Assembly: GCA_035501495.1 (NCBI GenBank)
Contig: DATJWB010000279.1
Span: 1-64,000, forward strand
DNA length: 64,000 nucleotides
Source of the DNA: JAIQFL01 sp035501495
Lineage (GTDB): Bacteria > Acidobacteriota > Terriglobia > Bryobacterales > Bryobacteraceae
Reading direction: 5' to 3'
The position numbers and the translations under genes are program-made. Under the pieces are notes generated by a model. The model searched no databases and was not told the origin of the DNA. It was given only the letters and a program-made list of their open reading frames with translations. Below, piece by piece: positions 42,236 to 51,623 of this stretch (position 1 is the first letter of the stretch; every line of letters begins with the position of its first letter).

Positions 42236-42300
42236 GATGTGGTGCAGGCACTCTTTGCCTGCCGCGTCGGCACTCATGCCGGCGCTTTTTGGTCGCCCAG
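42236..42300 (+). repeat. Dispersed REP-like element, copy 4 (full length)
   Basis: GATGTGGTGCAGGCACTCTT, then TGCCTGCCGCGTCGGCACTC, then ATGCCGGCGCTTTTTGGTCG. The CCGGCG/CGCCGGC-like arms give a hairpin. An inverted GTGGCGCAG-type end (minus strand, near 42325-42340) may be a second half-element facing it. Confidence 0.85.
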
Positions 42301-42344
42301 CACTCCTGTGTCCGCGAGGGGGTTTTCGAGGCTGCGCCACGGAC

Positions 42345-44984
42345 CTAAACCGCGCGGCGCATGACGAAATAGGGCTGATTCGCAAGATCGGCCGAGAAGC
42401 CGGGATGGAGCCAGGCCTTTTCCGGCGCCTGCTTCAGCTCGAAGTAGTATTGCAGGGGATAGGGCGAGTCGGTATAGGCGCCCGGGATCGCGGCCCGGTA
42501 GGCGTCGCCTTTTGGCTCCATCGCCGCCGATTCGAAACGCTCCGCCTGGTTCACGTGCCGGTAGTAGAGACGCGCGGAGGTGATCTGGATCGCGGGCGTA
42601 ATCGCCAGTTCCACGGTTTCCTTGGGACGAAATCGCGGCGGCGCCTGGTGCTGGCACGCGGATGTCTCGCGCTTCGGCCGGCCCAATGCCTCCCGAATGG
42701 CAGCGGCAACCCGCGGATTGCCCGTCGCCTTGGCAGAAGCGAGGCGAAGTTCCATTTGCGCGATGTCGTCGTCGATGGCCGGCAGGCGGTCGAGCCAATG
42801 CCCTTTCAGCCACGGCAACTCGCCCACGGCGATATCGGAGACATACACGCCTTTTGCCCGTTCGGCGATCTGTGTCCAGATGCCGCGCGCGGCGCGGTAC
42901 GCTTTCAGGGCCTCTTCGATTGCCGCGCGATCGCCCGTGCGCTCGTAGATGGTGTAAAGAACTCCGCTGCGGAACTTCGTGGCGAAAAAGCGGCCGAGGC
43001 CTGTCTGCAGATCGAGGTCGATGGCGAGGCGGCGAAACTCAGCGAGCTGTTTGGTCCTGGAATCCCTTGTGGCTTCGGCGAGATTCTTCCCCGCCGACGA
43101 GGCGAGGTCTTCCAGCCACGCCGCAACTTCAATCGGAGAGTACTTCCCGCTGCGCTCGCCCTTCAACAATTCGTCCGCGAAATCGCTCATGCGCGAAAAG
43201 AGCTGCGTGTCGAGCGGGCTGGTGTTCGCAAAGACCTTCGGGGATGGCGTATCGGTGTATGGGTTCTTCAGGTGCGCGTCTACCATCGGCTCGTTGGTAT
43301 AGATCTCGGGCCAATAGGTGTTGTTGGCGGCAGAAGGGAGGTGCGCCGTCGTGATGATTGGCAGGATCCGGCTGGCATTCGCCAACGCTTCGGCGAGAGC
43401 GGGCGGCGATCCCGTGCTGGTGCGCAGGTAGCGGCGCCAGCCATCGGGGTCGGCGTCCGGACTGTACAGAGCGCGTCCCCAGACGCGGTACGTGTACTCG
43501 TATTTCTCCCAGTCCCAGCGTGGCTGGAGCGACGCGTCGGCATACGCGCAGCGCCCTCCCGCGATGCCCGACCCGCGCCGTCCCTTGAAGGAGAGCGGCT
43601 CCATGATCTCCACGCCGTCCGACCCGCAGAACTGGAACGCGCGCGAATAGCCCGCCGCCATCACCGGGTCGCCCCACAGCAGGAGGCGCTGCGTGCCGGG
43701 CCAGATTCGGAAGATCACGCTGTAGTTGCGGTCCTCGCGCAGGAGGTCCGCGTAGCCGTAGCGCGTGAAACTGCGGGAGCCGGTGCTCAGCGCCATCAGG
43801 CCGGTCGCGGTGCGGCCCTTGGGCATCTCCTGCTCGCGGATGTCGGCCTGATGGTAGGGCATGCCCATGTGCTCCGCCCAAAACTTCGGCGAGACGCGCA
43901 CCGGCATACCCGTTGCCGTGGCGACATCGATCATGCCCTGGTCGAGCCCCTTGGCGTGCATGTCGATCTCGACCTTGCGGCCGCTCAGCTTCACGCCGTC
44001 GAAGACTGTCTTCCAGAACGGGTAGCTGCCTTCCGCCACGCCGCTTTCTCCATGGATGCGGAAGGTGACCCCCGAGATCGCCGGACATGCCTTGAGCAGC
44101 ATTGCCAGAGCGTCGCGGCAGTAGGGCGCGTGATTATCGGCATTCAGGCCGTCGATGGTGTAATTGGCGCGAGGGCTGTTGGCCCACTGGTAGCCGTGCA
44201 TCCAGATGCCCAACTGAAATTCGAGGCCGCGGGCCACGGTCTGCTCGCTGATGTAGCGCAGGGTTTCGAGATTGCGGTCGCGCTCGGCGTCGGGCAGATT
44301 CACGGCGCGCACGTGGTGGCCCGGCACGGAAAGCAGGAACGGATACAGAAACAGGCAGTAGGCGTCGGTGACCTCGCGCAGGAAATCGTACCCGATGCCG
44401 AAGCTGAGATTGAAGCGGTTGAAGCGCTGCGCGGCCAGCATGCTCAGGTATTGCGGCCACATCTCGCGGTCGTAGAACCAGGGCTTGTCTTCCACTTCGC
44501 TGACGAACAGGCGCTGGATGCTGCGAACCTGGTTGGCCGGGCGCTGGATTGGCTCGGGGACCTCGATGGAGCCGCCGTGCCGCACCCGGTCGGACAATTC
44601 GAGCAGCGCGTATACCAGCGCCCGGCTGTCATGGCCTCCGGCCTCGACCCTCATCCTGGAGGTGGTGCTGCCGGAAGTGATGGAGAAGCTCTCGGGCGAC
44701 CCCACGGTGCTGCGCGAACCCGCGCGGATGGTGAGCTCAATGCCGGGCGCGGCATCCATTCGCTCGTCGCGGCGGACTTCGAAGCCCCGTCCGGCCAGTG
44801 TCCGCTCCAACTCCCGGGCTGCCCACTGAACCGGAGCCGTGGCCGCCACGGAATCCGAAGGATCGATCACGATCGAGGCGGTTTTGCGCTGGACGGTCTG
44901 CGCGCCGGCCAGCGAGCCTCCAGCCGCGGCGGCCGCAGTCTTTTTCAGAAAATCACGCCGGCTGGTGGAAGCGCTGTCATTCAT
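42345..44984 (-). CDS. Large Tat-exported protein, possible glycoside-hydrolase-like
   Basis: An 879-residue protein whose N-terminus STSRRDFLKKTAAAAAGGSL is a clear twin-arginine signal. After an N-terminal about 120-residue alpha/beta domain (VQWAARELERTLAGRGFEVR), of the kind that precedes GH20/GH67-type barrels, there is a long region with repeated Trp/Tyr motifs (WMHGYQWANSPRANYTIDGL, FRIHGESGVAEGSYPFWKTV), a helical region and a C-terminal beta domain. Substrate and family are not certain; glycan processing is only suggested by the fold order. Start ATG 44984, divergent from the glycosyltransferase. Confidence 0.72.
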   Translation of the reverse strand: MNDSASTSRRDFLKKTAAAAAGGSLAGAQTVQRKTASIVIDPSDSVAATAPVQWAARELERTLAGRGFEVRRDERMDAAPGIELTIRAGSRSTVGSPESFSITSGSTTSRMRVEAGGHDSRALVYALLELSDRVRHGGSIEVPEPIQRPANQVRSIQRLFVSEVEDKPWFYDREMWPQYLSMLAAQRFNRFNLSFGIGYDFLREVTDAYCLFLYPFLLSVPGHHVRAVNLPDAERDRNLETLRYISEQTVARGLEFQLGIWMHGYQWANSPRANYTIDGLNADNHAPYCRDALAMLLKACPAISGVTFRIHGESGVAEGSYPFWKTVFDGVKLSGRKVEIDMHAKGLDQGMIDVATATGMPVRVSPKFWAEHMGMPYHQADIREQEMPKGRTATGLMALSTGSRSFTRYGYADLLREDRNYSVIFRIWPGTQRLLLWGDPVMAAGYSRAFQFCGSDGVEIMEPLSFKGRRGSGIAGGRCAYADASLQPRWDWEKYEYTYRVWGRALYSPDADPDGWRRYLRTSTGSPPALAEALANASRILPIITTAHLPSAANNTYWPEIYTNEPMVDAHLKNPYTDTPSPKVFANTSPLDTQLFSRMSDFADELLKGERSGKYSPIEVAAWLEDLASSAGKNLAEATRDSRTKQLAEFRRLAIDLDLQTGLGRFFATKFRSGVLYTIYERTGDRAAIEEALKAYRAARGIWTQIAERAKGVYVSDIAVGELPWLKGHWLDRLPAIDDDIAQMELRLASAKATGNPRVAAAIREALGRPKRETSACQHQAPPRFRPKETVELAITPAIQITSARLYYRHVNQAERFESAAMEPKGDAYRAAIPGAYTDSPYPLQYYFELKQAPEKAWLHPGFSADLANQPYFVMRRAV

Positions 44985-45069
44985 GGTGGTCCGATTTTAT
45001 CACCCGGACCTGCTCCACCCGGAACCGACCGGACTCCGGCCGGTTCCGCATGCTATCGTGTCAGGTTCC

Positions 45070-46248
45070 ATGGCGCGCATCCTGTTTCTGACGGAACGGC
45101 ACGCTCCCGATTTGGGCGGCGTCTCCGCCAGCGCCACGCGCATTGCGCGAACGCTTGCAGCCCTCGGCGCGGAAGTGGACGTGGTGGCGTGGACCCGATC
45201 GCTCGAAGCCGGAAAGGTGGTGCCAGAAGGCGGGAATCCTGCCGTCTATCGCATGGGGCGCTTCCGCGAGTGGGACACCACCATGCCCCACACCTTGAAT
45301 CTGCTCGACTGGTTGATCTCCACGGCGCCTTACCATTTGGTTTGGGGGCATTACCTCTCGCTCGCCGGGTTCCTCGCGGTGTGGTTCGGGCGGTTGAACG
45401 GCGTGCCGTCGGTGGTGAGCATTCGCGGAAACGACCTCGATCGCGACGTGTTCCCGCCCGGCGATTTCTCGCGCCTCCGATGGACCCTGGCACACGCCAC
45501 CGGCATCACCGCGGTCACTCTGGATCTCGCACGCAAGGCACGCGCCCTGGCTGGGCGCGAGGATGTGGTGCATCTGCGAAACGTGGTGGACACCGCGCTC
45601 TTTTTCCCGTCGCTGGAAGCGGGGCGGAACGTGCGGGTGCGCCTGGGGATCGGCCCGGAGGAGGCGGTGATGGGGTTCTGTGGAGAACTGCGCGAGAAAA
45701 AAGGGCTGGCTCACCTCATGGAAGCACTCGCCGCGGTTCGGCGGGTGCGGCCGGCGCGGCTCCTGCTGATCGGCGAGGTGCGCCCGTCGGAGCGACCGCG
45801 ACTGCTGCAATGGGTCGGGCCGGGCGGAATCGAGGAGCGCGAAGTCCTGATCACCGGACAACTGTCCTCGCCGGCCGAGGTGAATGCCCACTTGCAGGCG
45901 TGTGACCTATACCTGCAGCCCTCGTTGTGGGACGGGATGCCGAATGCGCTGCTGGAAGCCATGGCGGCGGGATGCGGGTGCATCGCGAGCGATGCCGGGG
46001 GGATTCCCGAGATCATCACGCCGGGGGTAGACGGCATCATCGTGCCGCGGTGGCAATTGCATCGGCTGGGCGAGGCGGCGCTGGAGTGGCTGGATGCCCT
46101 GCCGGAGCATCGGGAGCGGGTGCGGCAGGCGGCCCGAGCGCGGATGATCGCCGGGTTTTCGCTCGCCGCGGAGCGGGAAGCGCTTCGGGCTCTCGTGGCG
46201 AGCGTCACGGTAAGGGGTTTTCCGCGTCCAACTCACCAAAACGTATGA
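45070..46248 (+). CDS. GT4-family glycosyltransferase
   Basis: A 392-residue cytosolic protein from ATG 45070 (the open frame to 44839 adds no sensible sequence). It has a GT-B fold: LFLTERHAPDLGGVSASATR at the N-terminus, GFCGELREKKGLAHLMEA at the domain junction, and the C-terminal nucleotide-sugar site WDGMPNALLEAMAAGCGCIA leading to GGIPEIITPGVDG. Such enzymes build polysaccharides or glycoconjugates. It stands alone, divergent from the large Tat protein with 85 nt between starts. Confidence 0.92.
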   Translation: MARILFLTERHAPDLGGVSASATRIARTLAALGAEVDVVAWTRSLEAGKVVPEGGNPAVYRMGRFREWDTTMPHTLNLLDWLISTAPYHLVWGHYLSLAGFLAVWFGRLNGVPSVVSIRGNDLDRDVFPPGDFSRLRWTLAHATGITAVTLDLARKARALAGREDVVHLRNVVDTALFFPSLEAGRNVRVRLGIGPEEAVMGFCGELREKKGLAHLMEALAAVRRVRPARLLLIGEVRPSERPRLLQWVGPGGIEEREVLITGQLSSPAEVNAHLQACDLYLQPSLWDGMPNALLEAMAAGCGCIASDAGGIPEIITPGVDGIIVPRWQLHRLGEAALEWLDALPEHRERVRQAARARMIAGFSLAAEREALRALVASVTVRGFPRPTHQNV

Positions 46249-46272
46249 TTCTCGAGGCAAGATCTGGCCCTC

Positions 46273-46479
46273 GTGTCGATGTGGCCAAAGCGCTCCGCCG
46301 GAGTACACCGACTCTTATTTCTAACTCTTATTACTAAAAAGGAAACGGATGGTACCCTGGTGGTACCAAGTGGGCTTTTATTTCGGACGGAATTGCTCCA
46401 TGATGCATGTGCGGCCCGATTTGCTGACTCGCTACCTCCTGAAGCCGGGCTGCTCTCCTTGGGATTTGCGAAGTCCTAA
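46273..46479 (+). other. Possible small protein or non-coding RNA ended by a terminator
   Basis: A 68-codon frame from GTG 46273 ends at TAA 46477-46479, exactly at a strong terminator. Its second half (DGTLVVPSGLLFRTELLHDA onward) is protein-like, but codon use is less GC3-biased than neighbours and there is no clear ribosome site. Alternatively the transcript could be a structured RNA: TGGTACC (46350-46356) and GGTACCA (46362-46368) pair around a short loop. Another frame from ATG 46349, with AAAGGAAACGG upstream, stays open into the hemoglobin gene and is less likely. Confidence 0.35.
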
Positions 46480-46518
46480 AGCCGGGGCCTTCTCCGTGTC
46501 CGCCCCGGCTTCCTTTTT
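46479..46518 (+). terminator. Rho-independent terminator
   Basis: AAGCCGGGGC (46479-46488) and GCCCCGGCTT (46502-46511) form a perfect 10-bp stem around a 13-nt loop, followed by CCTTTTT. It is the clearest terminator in the window. It ends whatever transcript covers 46249-46478. Confidence 0.9.
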
Positions 46519-46612
46519 CTGTACGCCCCGCCGGCCCGCCAGAATCCGGGAAATCCCTGTTACGCCGCCGCCAACGTCCAGGCATGGCACCGGAGAATGT
46601 CATGATGGAGGC

Positions 46613-47062
46613 ATGCGAACTGTCTTCGAGGCGGCGGGGGGCTACGAGGGACTACAACGCCTTGCCGAAGCCTGGCATCGCCGGGTATTAGCCGACGACG
46701 TAGTCAGCCATGCATTCAGCCATGGTTTCCATCCTCAGCATGTCGAGCGGCTCGCCGCTTATTGGGCCGAGGCTCTCGGTGGACCGGGCATGTATTCCGG
46801 TTCCTATGGTGACGAGACGAGCGTCGTCAGAATACACAGCGGAAACGGGGAGCACGAGGAGATGAATCTGCGGGCGATCGCTTGCTTCGACCAGGCCCTG
46901 GTCGATGCCGGGCTCGCGGACGACAGTGCGCTCCGGCAAGTGCTGCACGACTACTTCGCTTGGGCGGCCACGAACTCGATGTACCGCTACCACCGGTCGG
47001 CGGATGATGTGCCGGGCGGCCTCAGCATCCCGCGCTGGTCATGGGATGGACTCCAGGAGTAA
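46613..47062 (+). CDS. Truncated hemoglobin (group II-like)
   Basis: A 149-residue protein from ATG 46613 (GGAGGC just upstream). The 2-on-2 globin layout is visible: AGGYEGLQRLAEAWHRRVLA, then FSHGFHPQHVERLAAYWAEA, followed by LGGPGMYS, the conserved Gly-Gly-Pro turn of these globins. DYFAWAATNSMYRY closes the heme pocket. It probably binds oxygen or handles nitric oxide/peroxide in the cytosol. The longer frame starting at 46349 runs through the terminator and is not the gene. Confidence 0.85.
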   Translation: MRTVFEAAGGYEGLQRLAEAWHRRVLADDVVSHAFSHGFHPQHVERLAAYWAEALGGPGMYSGSYGDETSVVRIHSGNGEHEEMNLRAIACFDQALVDAGLADDSALRQVLHDYFAWAATNSMYRYHRSADDVPGGLSIPRWSWDGLQE

Positions 47063-47179
47063 CCCGTCATCCTTGTCCACTACAAAATCTCCTGCTGAAT
47101 GTCGATTCCAATCCGTGGCGGTTCGACCAACCGACGAAGGAGCCGGAACCTCATGCCGCCGCAAAAAGAAAAGGAACAC

Positions 47180-47480
47180 ATGTTACCCGGATGCTTCACC
47201 GCCAAACTGCAGAAAAGCCCTGCCCGGGAGCGGATGGACATTTGTGGTGTGGCCGGAATCGGTCCGGTTTTTTGGAACTCGCGGCCCGGTCAAGGTCAGT
47301 GGCAAAATCGACGGCCATTCGTTCAGAAGTTCCTTCATGGCGCTGGGTAACGGAACCCATAAACTACCGGTCAAGGAAGAGCTGAGGCGTGCCATCCAGA
47401 AAGGCCCCGGCGATTCCGTGGATGTAGTGTTGGAAGAGCGGCTACTTCGTCCAAGTCCGAATCGGCTTGGGCGGAACTGA
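47180..47480 (+). pseudogene. DUF1905 protein, frameshifted
   Basis: The DUF1905 body is clear in one frame: WTFVVWPESVRFFGTRGPVK, then VSGKIDGHSFRSSFMALGNG and a THKLPVKEELRRAIQ end. Its N-terminal strand (FTAKLQKSP) lies in a different frame starting at ATG 47180, which has AAAAGGAACAC upstream. Joining the two needs a one-base shift near 47213-47222, in CAGAAAAGCCCTGCCCGGG. A mutation or assembly error is more likely than programmed shifting, although AAAAGCCC is a short run. DUF1905 proteins are small beta-barrels of unknown role. It converges on the GNAT gene. Confidence 0.6.
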
Positions 47481-47498
47481 CCGGTTCGCCTGTTCCCT

Positions 47499-48062
47499 TT
47501 ACCGTGTTCGCCGCGGGAACGTATATCGCATGATTGGCCGAGGCGGCCTGCGGCGCGCGACACATTCGAACCCCAGCTTCAGGAAGGTGGATGCAAAGCC
47601 CGTCCATGTGGAGCTATTCGTCAGCTCTCGATCGACGGGGTATGCCTCCAGGGCTGGCACACCGGCATTCCGGGCGATTTTCAGCGCTTCGCGGGTCAAC
47701 ACCGAGGCCACCCCCTGTTTGCGGTAGCCTTTGCGCACATAAAAACACGAGATGCACCACACGGGCAGATCGTCAACGCGCTTGAGGAAGGAGGTTCTGT
47801 CCAGGTAGGGGAGAGAGTCGCGTGGCGAAACCTGACACCACCCAACGGCTGTGCCGCCCTCGAACGCCAGCAGCCCGGGCGGCGGGCCTTTTTGAACGAT
47901 CTGAAGAAACTCCTCCCGGTTGGTTTTCGGAGGCCGATTGCAGTAAGCCCTGCCGACGCGCCAGTACATACACCAGCAACGGCGGCAATCCGTCCCGCTT
48001 TCGAGAAGATCTTGGATAGCCGGCCAGAGGTTCGGAGTCAAAGCCTCCAAGCGGAGTGTCAT
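47499..48062 (-). CDS. GNAT-family N-acetyltransferase
   Basis: A 187-residue protein from ATG 48062 (GTG 48071 is also possible). The acetyl-CoA site is YVRKGYRKQGVASVLTREAL (R/Q-x-x-G-x-A motif), with ISCFYVRKGYR leading in. It carries an unusual Cys cluster near the N-terminus (DCRRCWCMYWRV) seen in a subgroup of these enzymes. Acceptor substrate unknown. It converges on the frameshifted DUF1905 gene with 18 nt between stops. Confidence 0.85.
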   Translation of the reverse strand: MTLRLEALTPNLWPAIQDLLESGTDCRRCWCMYWRVGRAYCNRPPKTNREEFLQIVQKGPPPGLLAFEGGTAVGWCQVSPRDSLPYLDRTSFLKRVDDLPVWCISCFYVRKGYRKQGVASVLTREALKIARNAGVPALEAYPVDRELTNSSTWTGFASTFLKLGFECVARRRPPRPIMRYTFPRRTR

Positions 48063-48173
48063 CAGTGCCACTGTAGCACTCCAGGCGGTGCGCCCCTCAG
48101 GACGCGGCGCCGAAGTTCTTGTCGCTGCGATACAATGACGGCCGGTCCCCGTCCAATCTCTGCGGAGGCTTTT

Positions 48174-51100
48174 GTGACCTTATCGCGCCCGATTCTGCTC
48201 TCGGCATCACTCCTGCTGCTTACCGCCTTGCCGCGACACGCCGTTGCCGCGACCGCGCCTGAGACTCGCCTGATGCGGTTCCCGGATATCTGGAACGACC
48301 AGGTGGTGTTCGTGTATGCCGAGGATCTGTGGGTCTCTTCGACCAAGGGTGGTCCGGCACGCCGGTTGACCGCCCATCCCGGCGACGAACTGTACCCGAA
48401 GTTCTCCCCGGACGGCAAGTGGATTGCGTTCACGGGCCAGTACGACGGTAATTCGGACGTGTTCGTCGTGCCGGCGGCCGGCGGCGAGCCCAAGCGGCTG
48501 ACGTATCACCCGGCGGTCGACATGGTGCTCGGCTGGTCGCCCGACGGCCGCATCCTCTTCCGCTCGAACCGTGCCAGTGATCTTGGCGATTACACGCGCC
48601 TCTTCCTGATTTCGCCGGATGGCGGCATGCCGGAGATGCTGAGCGTCCCGCGCGCTTCGCTGGCCAGTTTCTCGGCGGACGGCCAGCGGATCGCTTACAA
48701 TCTCACGTCCCAGGAGATGCGCACCTGGAAGCGGTACCGCGGCGGGTGGAAGAGCCCGATCGCCCTATTCGATCTCAAAAGCCACTCCTACGAGCCGCTC
48801 CCCACCACGGAGGCCATGGATATGTTCCCGATGTGGCGCGGCAACGCGGTCTTCTTCATTTCCGACCGGGACGGCGTGATGAACTTGTACCGCTGCGACC
48901 TGGCTACTAAGAAAGTCGCCAAAGTGACCAGCTACACGGAGTACGACGTCAAATGGCCGAGCCTCGGCCCGAACGCCATCGTTTACGAAAACGGCGGACT
49001 GCTGTACTCCTACGACTTGAAAACCAGCCAGGCGGCGCAGATCCCCATCCACGTGGCGAGTGACGACATCACCGCCCGGTCCGAGGTCCGCAATGTGGGC
49101 AACCGGATCGAAGACTGGGAGATTTCGCCGACTGGCGTTCGCGCATTATTCGAGGCTCGGGGCGACATCTTCACGGTGCCGGCGGAGCATGGCAGCGCGC
49201 GCAATCTGACGAACACTTCGGGCGCTCACGAGGTCAGCCCCAAATGGTCGCCCGACGGAAAGTGGATCTCGTACTTCTCCGACGTTACCGGCGAGTACGA
49301 ACTTTACCTGCAGCCGCAGAAAGGCGGCGATGCCATCCGCATCACCACGGACGGCAATGAGACGCGCTTTCGCTACTCACCGGTTTGGTCGCCGGATTCG
49401 AAGAAGATTGCGTACAGCGACAAAAAGCTGCGGCTCTGGTATGTGGATATCGAGAAGAAGGAGCCGGTGCTGGTCGATAAGGCTGAGTACCAGAGCCGGC
49501 TCACGGGATCGTGGTCACCCGACAGCCGGTGGATGGCGTACACCAAACCGGTGAATTCCGTCGGTAAGGACAACATGTACCTGTACTCCCTGGAGTCGAA
49601 GAAGGTTGTGCCGATCAGCCAGGGACTGTACGACGACGGCAACCCGGTGTTCGATCCCGAGGGCAAATTCTTGTATTTCCTCTCCAACCGGTTCTTCTAC
49701 CCGAGCGCGGATAACTTCGATCAGCGATTCCATTACGCCTACACCACCGGCATTTTCGCGCTCACGTTGAAGGCCGACACGGCGGCTCCGTTCGGGCCGG
49801 AAAGCGACGAAGAGAAGGACGCGGACGCGAAGAAGGACGACAAGAAGCCCGAAGCCGAGAAAAAAGACGAGAAGAAGCCCGAGGAAAGCGCGGAGAAGAA
49901 GACCGACGAAAAGAAGCCGGATGAGAAGGCCGCCGAAGTGAAGCCGATACAGATCGATCTGGCCGGTCTGGCGGATCGCATTTCGCGCGTGCCCGTGGCG
50001 CCGGGCATCTACCACCGGCTGGAGGCGCGAAAGGAGAAGCTGTTCTACGTCTCGGCGCCCATGGAAGACGCGCAGATGGGCAGGCCCGGACCATCGCAGC
50101 CGGGCGGCGCGATCCACCTCTACGACACGAAAAAGCGGGAAGACAAGGTCGTGCTGCAGGGCTCCAACAGCTACGAACTGGACAAAGATGGCGGCAAGCT
50201 GCTGTACCGCGCGCAGAACACCTTCGGGATCATCGACGCCGCTCCCGGCAAGAAGGTCGGCGACGGCAGAGTCAACACCGCCGAGATGCAGGTGGAGTCG
50301 AACCCGCGGGATGAGTGGAAGGAGATTCTGACGGAAGCCTGGCGCATCGAGCGCGACTTCTACTGGGACCCCGAGATGGGGGGAGCCAACTGGGCCGCGA
50401 TCTACAAACGGTATGAGGCGCTGCTGCCGTGGGTGGCGCATCGCAGCGACCTCAATTACATTCTCGGCGAGATGGTCGCGGAGTTGAACACTTCCCACAC
50501 GTACGTGAGCGGCGGAGACATGCCGGACCGGAAACGCGTCAACGTCGGCATGCTGGGTGCGGATTTCGAGGCCGACGGCGGCTTCTTTCGCATCGTGAAA
50601 ATCTACAAGGGCGAGAACTGGGATAACGATACGCGCTCGCCGCTCACCGAGCCCGGCCTGAAGGTGAAAGAGGGGAACTACCTGATCGCCGTGAACGGAA
50701 GCGTGGCGCATGCGGATCGCGAGCCATACGCGTGGTTCCAGGGACTGGCGGACCGGCTGGTGACACTCAAAATCAACGACAAGCCTGGCGAGCAGGGCGC
50801 CTGGGAGATTAACGTCAAAACGATCGGCAGCGAAGCCGGCCTGCGGTATTTGAACTGGGTGGAGGGAAACCGCCGCAAGGTGGCCGAGCTCACAGGCGGC
50901 CGCATCGGCTACATGCACGTACCGGACACTTTCGTGGACGGAGTGCGGATGTTCGACAAATATTTCACGGGCCAGCAGGGCTTGGACGGCCTGATTGTAG
51001 ATGAGCGATTCAACCACGGCGGGTGGTCGCCGGATTTCTACACCGAGAAGCTGGGGCGGCGGCCCCTGCTGGCGCTGTCGCCGCGGGAAGGCAAGGAATT

Positions 51101-51518
51101 TCTGCCGCAGAACGGGTTCTTCGGGCCGAAGATCATGATCGTGAACGAGATGGCGGGGTCGGGCGGCGACCTCTTCCCGTACTACTTCAAGAAGGAGAAG
51201 ATCGGGCCGCTGGTCGGCACGCGGACGTGGGGTGGAGTAGTGGGGATGGGCGGATTCCCCTCGACGCTGGATGGCGGCAGTGTCACCGCGCCGGGCTTTG
51301 CCTGGTGGGAGCCGAATGACAAGGGCAGCGGTGAGTGGGTGGTGGAGAACCACGGGGTGGAGCCCGATTATGTAGTGGAACAGCGTCCGGACCTGGTGCT
51401 CCAGGGGCACGACCCGCAGTTGGAGAAGGCCGTGGAACTGGCACTGGACGCCCTGAAGAAGATGCCGGCACCGATGCACCGGCCGGCGTACCCGATCAAG
51501 ACGAACGGCGCCAAATAA
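48174..51518 (+). CDS. Tricorn-like protease (beta-propeller plus S41)
   Basis: A 1114-residue protein from GTG 48174, 5 nt after GGAGG (the open frame to 47892 has no support). A signal peptide (SASLLLLTALPRHAVAA) precedes two PD40/WD40-like propeller stretches (YPKFSPDGKWIAFTGQYDGN and similar repeats). A very charged Lys/Glu linker follows at about 49800-49950. The C-terminal half has a C1-like region, a PDZ-like domain (LIAVNGSVAHADREP) and the S41 core with His in LNTSHTYVSGG, Ser in VNEMAGSGGDLFPYY and Glu in VVENHGVEPDYV. It likely degrades peptides in the periplasm. Confidence 0.92.
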   Translation: MTLSRPILLSASLLLLTALPRHAVAATAPETRLMRFPDIWNDQVVFVYAEDLWVSSTKGGPARRLTAHPGDELYPKFSPDGKWIAFTGQYDGNSDVFVVPAAGGEPKRLTYHPAVDMVLGWSPDGRILFRSNRASDLGDYTRLFLISPDGGMPEMLSVPRASLASFSADGQRIAYNLTSQEMRTWKRYRGGWKSPIALFDLKSHSYEPLPTTEAMDMFPMWRGNAVFFISDRDGVMNLYRCDLATKKVAKVTSYTEYDVKWPSLGPNAIVYENGGLLYSYDLKTSQAAQIPIHVASDDITARSEVRNVGNRIEDWEISPTGVRALFEARGDIFTVPAEHGSARNLTNTSGAHEVSPKWSPDGKWISYFSDVTGEYELYLQPQKGGDAIRITTDGNETRFRYSPVWSPDSKKIAYSDKKLRLWYVDIEKKEPVLVDKAEYQSRLTGSWSPDSRWMAYTKPVNSVGKDNMYLYSLESKKVVPISQGLYDDGNPVFDPEGKFLYFLSNRFFYPSADNFDQRFHYAYTTGIFALTLKADTAAPFGPESDEEKDADAKKDDKKPEAEKKDEKKPEESAEKKTDEKKPDEKAAEVKPIQIDLAGLADRISRVPVAPGIYHRLEARKEKLFYVSAPMEDAQMGRPGPSQPGGAIHLYDTKKREDKVVLQGSNSYELDKDGGKLLYRAQNTFGIIDAAPGKKVGDGRVNTAEMQVESNPRDEWKEILTEAWRIERDFYWDPEMGGANWAAIYKRYEALLPWVAHRSDLNYILGEMVAELNTSHTYVSGGDMPDRKRVNVGMLGADFEADGGFFRIVKIYKGENWDNDTRSPLTEPGLKVKEGNYLIAVNGSVAHADREPYAWFQGLADRLVTLKINDKPGEQGAWEINVKTIGSEAGLRYLNWVEGNRRKVAELTGGRIGYMHVPDTFVDGVRMFDKYFTGQQGLDGLIVDERFNHGGWSPDFYTEKLGRRPLLALSPREGKEFLPQNGFFGPKIMIVNEMAGSGGDLFPYYFKKEKIGPLVGTRTWGGVVGMGGFPSTLDGGSVTAPGFAWWEPNDKGSGEWVVENHGVEPDYVVEQRPDLVLQGHDPQLEKAVELALDALKKMPAPMHRPAYPIKTNGAK

Positions 51519-51623
51519 TCTGCCGCCGTTCGTCAGCCTCGAAAACCTATAGCAAAAGCCAAAAACCGGCGCCGGTGCGCCGATGTATCATGATTGTGCG
51601 CCTTCGAGGAGGGCGATCTAACG

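Noticed and set aside
42150..45905. A plus-strand open frame of 1251 codons
   Set aside because: It is antisense to the large Tat protein and rich in Arg/Gly with no domain, as expected from strong GC3 bias on the other strand.
46349..47062. A long start for the truncated hemoglobin at 46349
   Set aside because: It would read through a strong terminator hairpin; the ATG at 46613 has GGAGGC upstream and begins the globin fold.
49515..51479. A minus-strand open frame of 654 codons
   Set aside because: Antisense to the catalytic half of the Tricorn-like protease; no recognisable domain.
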